Below, piece after piece: positions 39,682 to 48,576 of a stretch of DNA of 64,000 bases. The DNA is taken from assembly GCF_000382165.1 (NCBI RefSeq), contig NZ_KB907716.1, positions 1 to 64,000 on the forward strand. The letters run 5' to 3'. This DNA comes from Arsukibacterium perlucidum DSM 18276 (GTDB taxonomy: Bacteria > Pseudomonadota > Gammaproteobacteria > Enterobacterales > Alteromonadaceae). The translations under genes and the position numbers were made by a program. Every line of letters starts with the position of its first letter. Position 1 is the stretch's first letter. Below the pieces are notes generated by a model, which made no database searches, was not told where the DNA came from, and worked only from the letters and a program-made list of their open reading frames with translations.

Positions 39682-42600
39682 TTAGTCGAACTCAAAGCGG
39701 TACAGTAAGTCTACCGCGTTATCCAGCCCGGATACGGCCTCCAGATACAAACTTTGCATTAAGCGGTAGCGCAGCGTGAATTCACCAATTGGCTCAAAAA
39801 TACCGATGCCGTATTTGATTTGTAAATCCCGGTTTAAATAACCACTTACGGTAACCTGTGATTTATCACCGGCACCCGCCGTATCAAGGGTCAGGTCACT
39901 TACCCCGAATGCTTCACCAATTTCGCCCACCAGACTGCCACTGGAGGCAATGCTCATGCCAATCAGACTGGTGGTAACGGCATTGGCGGCGCTGCCTGAT
40001 TCGCTGTCCAGATCGCGGCCAACCAGTAAGTAGGACAGGGCATTGGCCTGTGGCATAGCAGGTTCAGAGAAAATGTTAACTTGCGGCCGATCTGCCGGGC
40101 CGGTAACCCGGATGCCAGCGACCACGTTGTCTTCCATATTGGCAGGATTACGAATCGCTTCCACGTTCAGATAGGGTTGGTCAGGCGGGCCGGTGAAGGT
40201 CATTTTACCCTGACGGATCAGTAAATCCTGGCCATAGGAGCGAAAGGTGCCGTCTACCAGTCGCACCTCACCATTAATGGTTTGTTTATTTTGTTGCTGC
40301 CGAACCTGCAGGCTACCGCGCAGCAAGGTTTCCAGACCAAAAGCTTCAAGCTGAACTTTTTCACCCAGCTGCACCCTGATATCCGCTTGCAGCGGAATGG
40401 CCATTGCCTGTTTCTCTGTTACCGGCTGGCGTTCAGCAGTCAGAATAACCGTATCATTTGATAAGCCAATGGCATTTGGCGGTAGCTCATCGATACTAAG
40501 CCTGGCACTGGGAATCTCGATTTTACCGGTTACTTTAGTAAGAGCAGGGCTGGCGGTTATTTCAACATCAGGTTTAACCTGTAAGCTGCCTTGTGCCAAC
40601 TGAATACTTAACGGATCGCCTTTCACGGCTAACCGGGCCCGCCAGTCATCGAGTTGCTGCCAATCGGCTCGTCCCGTTAAATTTAAATTACCCTGTGGCG
40701 TCACAATGTCACCCAGTAAGTCCGCTTGTTCACCTTTAAAATTTACCTGCAGTTTACCGTCGTTGATGTCGGCTGGCGCCAGTTTACCTTTCACCCGCAA
40801 TTGCTGCAGGGCCAGCTGTCCAGCCAGCATCGGGCTTTCAACCGTGCCGTCAGCGTTAATATCAGCGCTTAACACGCCAGCTAACTCACTGTATTCGTCC
40901 AGCAACGGTTGCAGAAACTCCAGAGTAAAGTCAGTAAGTTGCAAGCTGCCGTTTAACGGCCGGTTATTGCTGCTGACATCGGTAATACCTAAGGTTGCGG
41001 TCAACAGCGCCTGTTGATTCAAGGTTGCCTGCAGACTTGCGCTAAGCTGGTCGTCCTGTAATGTGCCACTCAGGCTTAACTGCTGCCACTGCAGAGCAAT
41101 AGGGGGGGGAGTTTGTTCGGTCAGGGCACCACTGCTACTTTGCATTGTCAGTTCAACCCGGGGGCTTTGGCCTGGCTGCCAGTTGGCACTGGCACTGGCA
41201 CTCAATTCACCACTTAAACTAACGACCAGCGGCATAAATTCATTCAGACTGGCCAGGTTTAATTGCCGTAGTTCAATATTTGCCGCCATGCGTTGTGCGC
41301 TCAGGCTGGCATCTTCTGTTAAACAGAGCGAGCCCGGGTTTTGTAGCCAGCAATGTTGGCTGATCTGCAGTTGCTGTTGTTGATGACGGTAAAGGATGTC
41401 GACTGCTTGTTGTAGCTGCCAGCTGCCCAGCGGGCTGCCAATATCGGCACTGCTTAACTGGCCTTGCCAGCTATTACGATTTGTTAACTGGCCGCTAAGC
41501 TGAAGATTGATATCGGACAGCGGCGATTGCAAAGCCAGCTCAAACTGGTGTTGACCCTCGCTGCCCGACGCACTAAGAGTCAGCTGTTGCAATTTATAAC
41601 CCTGCAAACGGCCATCGCTGGCGTTAACCGCAACAGTGGCCTGCCATTGTTGATCCTGTTGCAGCGCAAGCTGTAACTCAACGCTCAGCTGCTTCAGCCG
41701 TTCTGCGCCATATTGCAAGGTATCGGCAACAATGCTGGCGGTTAATTCCGGCTGACGTTGCGCGCCGCGAATGGCAATATCCGCATTAATAACACCACTG
41801 GCTGTGGGCAAGCTGCTGCTTAAATCCGCCACCGCAACTTTGGCATCCAGTTGCCACTGTTCTGCCAGCGAGCCTGTTAAGGTGATCTGGTTGGCACCAT
41901 GTTGCACTATCAGCTGCTCGCTACTGAACTGATAGCGGTTAGCGGGCTGATCAAAACTTGCCGTTACATCGCCACCGATATTGATAATTTCATCGCCTAA
42001 ACTGCCGTTAATCGCCAGTTGGCTTAATTCGGTCTGCCAGCTGCCATCGCTACTGAAAGACCCGCTGTTGACCAGTTGACCATTCAGCTCGCCGCTAAGC
42101 TCTTTGTTAAGCGAGGGCCAGAATGTGGCAGGTTCAATTGCATCCAGCTTAAGTTGAGCCTGCCAGTGCAGTAACGGCGCCAGTTCAAGCCGGGCGTCGC
42201 CAGCGATAGTGCCATCCAGCGTTTTAATGTTAAAGCGGCTTATCGTCAGTAGCGACTCTGCTAACTGAAACTCGCCCCCGGCACTGAGTTCAGTGGGCGG
42301 GACGGATCGGTGTGCCACACCGGCATCGACAGCAAACTGCAGTTGCTGTAAATCACCAGTGGCCGTTACTTTACCATCACTAAGTTGCCAGGCTTCACTT
42401 TCTGCAGGCGGCCAGTTAAAGGCATCATATTGCAGGGTCATGCTGAGCGGTAACTGAGCAGTCAATACTGCCAGTTCAGCCTCGGCAGTGGCATTAATCG
42501 TGCCTATGGCACGGCCGGATATTGCTAAATTAGCCAGGCTGCCGCTCAGGCTGAGATTAAGTTGTTGTTCTGCAAGCGGCGCCTGGTGCAGTGCGGTACT

Positions 42601-43323
42601 AAGCCGGCCACTGAGTGGATAATTGCCTTGCAGTGTCACTTCAGCAGTAGCACTTAAATGGGCAAGGGTATGGCTGGCTTGTAAGTCGAGCAAACGGATA
42701 TTCTGCTCGCGGGCCTGCAGACTGAAGGTAATATCAGGTAACGCAGTGTGCTTATCCTGCTGCAGCAGGCTGGCATCAGTCAGGCGAAAACCGTTAACAA
42801 ACACCGAGACTGGCAGGGTAATATCAGTAAGCTGTGGAGGCTGATAGCTAAAAGGTTCTGATGCTGGCTCGCTGGCTGTGGCAAGTTCAATGCGTACCTG
42901 CTGTAACTGACTATCGTTAAGCTGCACCTGCCGCCCCCAGGCTTCTACCGAGGTAGTAAAAAGGGTAAAGCGCACGGTACTCGGGCCAAATTCAGCCACT
43001 CCATCCTTTACAGTTAAGTCTGAGATACATACTTTAAGCTGAAAAAGACAGGTATTGTCGATATCAAGTTTTAGCTGAGCCAGCTGCATGTTACTGGTTT
43101 CATTCTGCCAGCTGATATTACTCAGTGTCATGCCTCCCAGCAGGCTGCCGCGATGCGCGGTTACTGTTAATTCTGGGACATATTTCTGGCCGAGCCATAA
43201 GCCCAGCTTCAGACCTGTTGGCGTGTAGAGCAAAATAACCAGCAGCAACACCATGACTAACAGGGGGAGCAGTAACGTCCAGTTCAGCCATTTCAGCACT
43301 TTTTTGATTACATTACTCTTCAT
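39682..43323 (-). CDS. tamB: Translocation and assembly module inner-membrane protein TamB
   Basis: TamB is a long beta-helix protein that spans the periplasm, working with TamA in outer-membrane protein assembly and lipid transport. The 1213-residue protein has an N-terminal membrane anchor (about 13-35, LLPLLVMVLLLVILLY), a long beta-strand-rich middle and the conserved C-terminal DUF490 domain (LSYLLVGRD, LNRDLQIKYGIGIFEPIGEFTL), ending VDLLYRFEFD. It overlaps tamA by 4 bp (ATGA), which couples translation. Confidence 0.95.
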   Translation of the reverse strand: MKSNVIKKVLKWLNWTLLLPLLVMVLLLVILLYTPTGLKLGLWLGQKYVPELTVTAHRGSLLGGMTLSNISWQNETSNMQLAQLKLDIDNTCLFQLKVCISDLTVKDGVAEFGPSTVRFTLFTTSVEAWGRQVQLNDSQLQQVRIELATASEPASEPFSYQPPQLTDITLPVSVFVNGFRLTDASLLQQDKHTALPDITFSLQAREQNIRLLDLQASHTLAHLSATAEVTLQGNYPLSGRLSTALHQAPLAEQQLNLSLSGSLANLAISGRAIGTINATAEAELAVLTAQLPLSMTLQYDAFNWPPAESEAWQLSDGKVTATGDLQQLQFAVDAGVAHRSVPPTELSAGGEFQLAESLLTISRFNIKTLDGTIAGDARLELAPLLHWQAQLKLDAIEPATFWPSLNKELSGELNGQLVNSGSFSSDGSWQTELSQLAINGSLGDEIINIGGDVTASFDQPANRYQFSSEQLIVQHGANQITLTGSLAEQWQLDAKVAVADLSSSLPTASGVINADIAIRGAQRQPELTASIVADTLQYGAERLKQLSVELQLALQQDQQWQATVAVNASDGRLQGYKLQQLTLSASGSEGQHQFELALQSPLSDINLQLSGQLTNRNSWQGQLSSADIGSPLGSWQLQQAVDILYRHQQQQLQISQHCWLQNPGSLCLTEDASLSAQRMAANIELRQLNLASLNEFMPLVVSLSGELSASASANWQPGQSPRVELTMQSSSGALTEQTPPPIALQWQQLSLSGTLQDDQLSASLQATLNQQALLTATLGITDVSSNNRPLNGSLQLTDFTLEFLQPLLDEYSELAGVLSADINADGTVESPMLAGQLALQQLRVKGKLAPADINDGKLQVNFKGEQADLLGDIVTPQGNLNLTGRADWQQLDDWRARLAVKGDPLSIQLAQGSLQVKPDVEITASPALTKVTGKIEIPSARLSIDELPPNAIGLSNDTVILTAERQPVTEKQAMAIPLQADIRVQLGEKVQLEAFGLETLLRGSLQVRQQQNKQTINGEVRLVDGTFRSYGQDLLIRQGKMTFTGPPDQPYLNVEAIRNPANMEDNVVAGIRVTGPADRPQVNIFSEPAMPQANALSYLLVGRDLDSESGSAANAVTTSLIGMSIASSGSLVGEIGEAFGVSDLTLDTAGAGDKSQVTVSGYLNRDLQIKYGIGIFEPIGEFTLRYRLMQSLYLEAVSGLDNAVDLLYRFEFD

Positions 43324-45032
43324 AATTCCGGGCCAAGTGCAAAATGGATTTGAAAGGCGTTGCGCTGACCGCTGTCCAGACCGTAACCAAAATCAAGCCG
43401 CACCGGACCAACCGGTGAGCCCCAACGAATACCGAGGCCCACGCCACGTTTAAAGTCCGGGCTGTCATTCCAGGCGCTACCATAGTCAAAGAAGCTGGCG
43501 ACCCACCAATTGCCTTTAACCCGGTACTGATATTCCAGGGATGCGGCGACCATATAACGGCCACCAATCAGTTCATTTTCACTGTTAACGGGCGCTATCG
43601 TTTCATAACCGTAGCCGCGTATATTATTATCGCCACCAGCGAAAAAACGCAGCGATGGTGGGATGTCAGTAATATCGTCAATAACCACGGCACCTGCATC
43701 CAACCGGGTTACAAAACGATGATTACGATCATAACTGCCAATCCAGCCGGCCCTGCCACGCAGCCTTACAAAAGGGGTATCGGATGCCCAGGCCGGTTCA
43801 GAAAGCTCAACACCCAGCAGTAAACGATCTGCTGAACGTGGCATATTGCCCCCGCTTTGTCTGGAACGGCTGTAACTGATCCCGGGCATGATCAGGCTTG
43901 AGTTAGCATCTTGATCCGCCTGAATATAATCTTCATACAACCAGCGCACAGAAGCGGTACGATACCACTCATTACCGAGCAGCCAGTGTCGCTCCAGTGC
44001 AATATTAACTTCCTTACTGCGGGTATCCAGATTATCCCGGTTGCGAAAACCCACCTGCAACTGATAATAATCGGTAGCGGCAGTGCTAAGTGGCATCCGG
44101 TACGCTGATTCAACGGTCTGCTCAACTTCTGATATTTCAAATTGACTGTGCAGGCTATGACCGCGATCATTGAGCCAAGGCTTTAACCAGTTAACTTTCA
44201 GGCGTGGGCCTACCACATCAGAGTAGCCGATACCGGTTTCCACACTATTACGTAATCTTGGTTCCAGTTTCACCAGGACAGGCAGGGTATAGTCGTCTAT
44301 TTGCTCGACGTCACCTTCTATTGAGATTGACGAAAACCAGTTGGTGTTAGCCAGGGTTTGGTTAAACTCGCCCAGTTCACTGGCCAGGTAGTGCTGACCT
44401 GGTTCAAACGGGATTAGTGACTGCATCCATTCGTCACGTATTTGCTGGCCGCTGAAGCTTACTTTGCCATATTTGTAGCGGTTACCACTGGCAAAATGCA
44501 AATGAATGTTAGCCTGGTGTAGTTCCGGAATAACCTCTAAGGTACTGCGACTGAATTCAGCATCAAAATAGCCTTTACGCAAAGCCAGGCTTCGTAATTC
44601 GCGTTTTAACGTTTCGTATTTACCATGATGGAGTACTTCGCCCGTTTCAGGTGCCTGTTGTCGCAGTAATCTGCTGAACTGCCGATCTTTGGTGGCATCA
44701 CCGCTCAGCTGAATGTCAGCGATTTCTATCCGGGTTGGCTTGCCAGGTAACACGTTAACCTGCAGCGTCGATTTACCAGAGCTTTCTGATAAGGTAAATT
44801 CTGTTTCACTGTGATAATAGCCAAGCGCCTGCAATGCCGTTTCAATATCTTGCTGTAATTGCATCTGAAAACGCAGAGAGCCTGAAATATCCGTTGCAGT
44901 ATACCCGGCAAGATGATTTTTAACGTTTTTTTCCAGTTCATCGCTAAGTCCAAGTACTTTCAGTTCAGTTTGTGCCTGAATGCTGAAACTTGTCAGAAAT
45001 AACATACTAATTATTTTTCTGAATAGCGACAT
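43320..45032 (-). CDS. tamA: Translocation and assembly module outer-membrane protein TamA
   Basis: A BamA-family Omp85 barrel. The 570-residue protein (from ATG 45032) starts MSLFRKIISMLFLTSFSIQA, a signal peptide, followed by three POTRA domains (about 25-260) and a 16-strand barrel. The barrel carries the typical RFFAGGDNNIRGYGYETI and GIRWGSPVGPVRLDF motifs and ends PVRLDF then FQIHFALG. An upstream ATG at 45065 would place extra residues before the signal peptide. The gene stands before and overlaps tamB. Confidence 0.95.
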   Translation of the reverse strand: MSLFRKIISMLFLTSFSIQAQTELKVLGLSDELEKNVKNHLAGYTATDISGSLRFQMQLQQDIETALQALGYYHSETEFTLSESSGKSTLQVNVLPGKPTRIEIADIQLSGDATKDRQFSRLLRQQAPETGEVLHHGKYETLKRELRSLALRKGYFDAEFSRSTLEVIPELHQANIHLHFASGNRYKYGKVSFSGQQIRDEWMQSLIPFEPGQHYLASELGEFNQTLANTNWFSSISIEGDVEQIDDYTLPVLVKLEPRLRNSVETGIGYSDVVGPRLKVNWLKPWLNDRGHSLHSQFEISEVEQTVESAYRMPLSTAATDYYQLQVGFRNRDNLDTRSKEVNIALERHWLLGNEWYRTASVRWLYEDYIQADQDANSSLIMPGISYSRSRQSGGNMPRSADRLLLGVELSEPAWASDTPFVRLRGRAGWIGSYDRNHRFVTRLDAGAVVIDDITDIPPSLRFFAGGDNNIRGYGYETIAPVNSENELIGGRYMVAASLEYQYRVKGNWWVASFFDYGSAWNDSPDFKRGVGLGIRWGSPVGPVRLDFGYGLDSGQRNAFQIHFALGPEL

Positions 45033-45335
45033 GCGGTTAATCTGATATCCTGTTAACAAATGCACCTGTGGGTGTGAGGCTGTTTATCTGTGAGAAATGC
45101 TATTATGACGCACAACGAATGACAGTGTATACCGTCTTTACCGGATCCTGGCTTAACGACCCTGTTATTGGCCAGTGTTTGGGTAATCTACTAAACCTAA
45201 TCTGGATTTTTCGTTATACTAGGCGCCAGATAAGCCCGGCGGTAACAACGTAACTAAGATAAAACTATAGCAAACAACCGCTGAGTTATGACAATCCGAT
45301 AATAAGATCGTTGCAACCGGACAAGGTGTAATTTA

Positions 45336-46454
45336 ATGCAAAATATTGTAATCAGTGGCTCAGGGTTGTTTACACCCACCGCTACCATCAGCAATGCAGA
45401 GCTGGTTGCCAGCTATAATCAGTATGTCGACTTGTTTAATCAGCAGCATGCTAACGAAATAAGTGCCGGGCAATGTGTGGCATTGGAATATTCCAGCTCC
45501 GAGTTTATTGAAAAAGCCTCCGGTATTAAAGCGCGGCATGTTTTGTACAAAGAGGGCATTCTTGACCCGGATATAATGCACCCGGTTTTTCAGAAACGTG
45601 ATGAAAATACCCCGCCTGAAATGGTAGAAATGGCGGTTAGCGCAGCACGTGAAGCCATGGCACAAGCTAATAAGACTGCAGCTGACATTGATTTAGTTAT
45701 TTGCGCGGCTTCCAATATGCAGCGGCCTTATCCGGCACTTTCAATTGAGTTGCAGCAAATATTGGGGGTTGAGGGTTATGCTTATGACATGAATGTAGCT
45801 TGTTCTTCAGCAACTTTTGCCATTAGTAATGCCGCAAATGCTATCCGGGGTGGTACCGCCAAAGTGGTATTGGTGGTTAATCCTGAATTTGCTTCACCGC
45901 AGGTGGATTATAAAAACAGGGACAGTCATTTTATTTTCGGTGATGTTTGTACCGCAACCATTATTGAAGCACAAAGCAGCTGTACTGCCGATAATGCCTT
46001 TACTATTCTGGGTATGCGTCTGAAAACCAGTTTTTCCAATAATATTCGTTGTGATATCGGTTATACAGAACATTGCTTTGCCCAAACTGATCCTAAAGTA
46101 CCGTTCTTTAAACAGCAGGGGCGTAAGGTGTTTAAAGAATTATTGCCGATTGTGGCTGAGGTTATTCAGGCTGAAATGGCGGCGCTGCATATCAGCCCGG
46201 ATCAGTTAAAGCGGCTGTGGCTGCATCAGGCCAATATTAATATGAATATTTTCGCTGCCAAGAAAATTCTGGGGCGGGATCCGTTACCAGAAGAAGCACC
46301 GCTGGTACTTGATAGTTATGCCAATACCGCATCGGCTGGCTCTATCATTGCGTTTCACAAAAATAAAACCGGGCTGAACAGCGGTGATAAAGCCGTACTA
46401 TGCTCGTTCGGCGCGGGCTATTCGGTGGGATGCCTGATCCTGCAGCGTTGCTAA
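45336..46454 (+). CDS. FabH-like beta-ketoacyl-ACP synthase III, PA3286 type
   Basis: The 372-residue thiolase-fold synthase resembles Pseudomonas PA3286 (FabH2), which links beta-oxidation intermediates to fatty-acid synthesis. The catalytic cysteine is C156 in YAYDMNVACSSATFAISNA, the histidine in LWLHQANINMN and the asparagine in LDSYANTASAGS. At 372 residues it is longer than E. coli FabH (317). It is not in a fab cluster. A terminator follows at 46491. Substrate preference is inferred from the homologue only. Confidence 0.9.
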   Translation: MQNIVISGSGLFTPTATISNAELVASYNQYVDLFNQQHANEISAGQCVALEYSSSEFIEKASGIKARHVLYKEGILDPDIMHPVFQKRDENTPPEMVEMAVSAAREAMAQANKTAADIDLVICAASNMQRPYPALSIELQQILGVEGYAYDMNVACSSATFAISNAANAIRGGTAKVVLVVNPEFASPQVDYKNRDSHFIFGDVCTATIIEAQSSCTADNAFTILGMRLKTSFSNNIRCDIGYTEHCFAQTDPKVPFFKQQGRKVFKELLPIVAEVIQAEMAALHISPDQLKRLWLHQANINMNIFAAKKILGRDPLPEEAPLVLDSYANTASAGSIIAFHKNKTGLNSGDKAVLCSFGAGYSVGCLILQRC

Positions 46455-46490
46455 GCCAGCATAAACTGTTAAATCAGATAGGAAAGCGTG

Positions 46491-46527
46491 CAGGCAGTAG
46501 CCAAATCAGCCACTGCCTGACGTTTTA
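46491..46527. terminator. Terminator candidate after the FabH-like gene
   Basis: CAGGCAGT/ACTGCCTG (46491-46519) with a 13-base loop, followed by ACGTTTTA. It separates the synthase from the converging CBM48 gene. The T-run is short. Confidence 0.55.
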
Positions 46528-46541
46528 ATATTTAAGACCCG

Positions 46542-46850
46542 TTATACCCGGATTACCGAGTTATGGTCATACGATAATGGCGACGGTAGATAGGCATCAG
46601 CGGCATCATCATTTAGCCAGGTTCCACCATTAACCAGATAACGGAATTGATATTCGCGATCATTATCCAGAGTCAGGCTGGCACTGAAATCACCTTTCTT
46701 ACTTTTTTTCATCAGTAAAGCGCTGGGGTCCCAATCGTTGAACTCGCCAAGCAGAGCGACTGATTCAGCATCAGCTAATTGCTCAGCGCTCAATTTAAAC
46801 GTGACTTTGCAAACGGGTTTCGATTTTAAATACTGTTTGGTGATACTCAT
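46542..46850 (-). CDS. Stand-alone CBM48 / isoamylase N-terminal-like protein
   Basis: The 102-residue protein is essentially one glycogen-binding early-set domain, like that of AMPK beta: VTFKLSAEQL, VALLGEFNDWDPSALLMKK, LDNDREYQFRYLVNGGTWLND. The conserved Trp and Asn of the carbohydrate site are present. There is no signal peptide or catalytic domain. Binding of glycogen or another glucan is inferred. No glycogen-metabolism gene is near. Confidence 0.85.
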   Translation of the reverse strand: MSITKQYLKSKPVCKVTFKLSAEQLADAESVALLGEFNDWDPSALLMKKSKKGDFSASLTLDNDREYQFRYLVNGGTWLNDDAADAYLPSPLSYDHNSVIRV

Positions 46851-47339
46851 GTTGATTCCCTCAATCTGGCTGCGTTGTCAGCCTGCTTAAGCACAGTGAC
46901 GGTGCGATAGTGAATTCTGTACGCTATTTGTGACTGTAAATACTACGCGCAAATTATGATTGAAAAATGACCAATCAGATCACTGTTGCTACCATAAAAC
47001 AGGGTGGGGCAATCGGCAAATAACTTTAAGTTGTAGTGTTATAACTGGCAGTCAAACGGTTGTTTTAATTATTGGCGTTTGTAACAAAACATTTCGAAAT
47101 ATAAATAGCATAGCAAGCCTGGTGCGTGTTAGCTGTACCGAAGGTTTACCACATATGAAGCGCTAAGCCCTGTTATTAATGGCGTGTAGCGTAGTGGAAT
47201 GATTTTAAATTAATTTAGCGAAGCTAAAACGCAAGCGGTACGTGGCTATATCAGGATACAAAGATTAACAGTCGCCGGCATACATTTATTGCTGTAACTA
47301 TTATGATGTAGCTAGTTAAATTTGACAGGTGGGTAAGTA
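46851..47339. other. 489-bp intergenic region before the RND operon
   Basis: No gene is supported; frames on both strands are short and lack family features. AT-rich stretches near 47080-47110 and 47190-47220 may hold promoters for the divergent units. A possible ribosome-binding site, AGGTGGG, precedes the adaptor ATG by 6 nt. Confidence 0.4.
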
Positions 47340-48575
47340 ATGTCGTCTTTCTTTGTAAAAGTAATACTGCCGGTATTAGTTGTAATGGTTGCGATAGCCG
47401 GCGCTGTCGGGTTATCACAGTTGCGCCAGCCACCTGAAAAAAATGATGAGAGCCGGCCGGCAATTCTGGTTAATACGGCCGCTATCATGCCGGACAACAT
47501 TATTTACCAGGTCAGCTCTCAGGGAATGGTAACGCCTAAACTGGAAACCAGCTTAATTTCTGAAGTTAACGGCCGGGTTGTTGCCGTTGCTGATCAATTT
47601 GTTGCCGGTGGTTTTTTCAGTAAAGGTGACGTGCTGGTCACGGTTGAGCAAAGTGATTATTTAACTAACGTCAAAGCTGCCCAGGCAGCACTGGCTAATG
47701 CTCAGGCCATGCTGGCTGAAGAAAAAGCCCGGGTGAAAGTAGCTGAGGAAGAATGGCGTTCATTTACCGATGGTAGCGCGCCGGCGCTGGGCTTACGTCA
47801 GCCGCAGCTAGCCAGTGCTCTGGCCAGTGTCCAGTCAGCAGAGGCAGAGCTTGAGCGGGCAAAACGCGACCTGGCCCGCACTGAAATCCGGGCACCCTAC
47901 GATGGCATGGTGCGCAGCCGGGCTGCCAATCTGGGGCAATTCATCAGCCGTGGTACTGTGTTAGGTAGTATCGTTGGCACTGATGTGGCTGAAATTCGCT
48001 TACCGCTAACTGATACCGACATGGCCTTTTTAGCGATGCCTGATGCTGATGGATCTGATAGCAACAAGGTGACACTGAGCAGTACCGTAGCAGGCCAGCA
48101 ATTAACCTGGCCGGCAAAACTGGTGAGAACTGAAGGCATGCTGGATGAGCGCAGCCGGGTAATTTACGTGGTGGCCGAAGTGACTGACCCATATCAACGG
48201 AAAAACCAGGGCCGGCAGGTATTGAACTTTGGTCGTTTTGTTGCGGCGAGTATTGTTGGTACCCAGGCAGAGCAGGTGGTAAAAATAGCCCGCCATTTAT
48301 TATTGCCAGGCAATCAGATACTGGTAGTTGATAAAGACAACACCCTGCAGTTTCGTCAGGTAACAGTCGACCGGGCCACCAGCGAGTTTGCTTATATTGC
48401 GGCGGGTTTAGCCGCAACCGACCAACTGGCGTTATCCGCTATTTCAAACCCACTGGCGGGTACTGTAGTGCGGGTAGCCGGGGCGGACAATGCTGATGAC
48501 GAAACCGCAGAGCCAACTCAGTTGGCTGATGCCGCTGCCAAAAAAGCGGAAACAAACAGTGTAAAGGGGCAATAA
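47340..48575 (+). CDS. RND efflux periplasmic adaptor (HlyD/MFP family)
   Basis: The 411-residue protein has an N-terminal membrane anchor or uncleaved signal (FFVKVILPVLVVMVAIAGAV), a lipoyl domain (about 78-110 and 185-205), a helical hairpin rich in Ala/Glu (about 111-185) and a beta-barrel domain. ARTEIRAPYDGMVRSRAANLG is the typical second lipoyl half. It links the pump to an outer-membrane channel; no TolC gene is adjacent. It stands 1 bp before the RND permease, so they form one operon. Confidence 0.93.
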   Translation: MSSFFVKVILPVLVVMVAIAGAVGLSQLRQPPEKNDESRPAILVNTAAIMPDNIIYQVSSQGMVTPKLETSLISEVNGRVVAVADQFVAGGFFSKGDVLVTVEQSDYLTNVKAAQAALANAQAMLAEEKARVKVAEEEWRSFTDGSAPALGLRQPQLASALASVQSAEAELERAKRDLARTEIRAPYDGMVRSRAANLGQFISRGTVLGSIVGTDVAEIRLPLTDTDMAFLAMPDADGSDSNKVTLSSTVAGQQLTWPAKLVRTEGMLDERSRVIYVVAEVTDPYQRKNQGRQVLNFGRFVAASIVGTQAEQVVKIARHLLLPGNQILVVDKDNTLQFRQVTVDRATSEFAYIAAGLAATDQLALSAISNPLAGTVVRVAGADNADDETAEPTQLADAAAKKAETNSVKGQ

Positions 48576-48576
48576 T

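Noticed and set aside
46960-47166. 68-codon frame in the gap before the RND operon
   Set aside because: Low-complexity translation without likeness to a protein family and without a ribosome-binding site.
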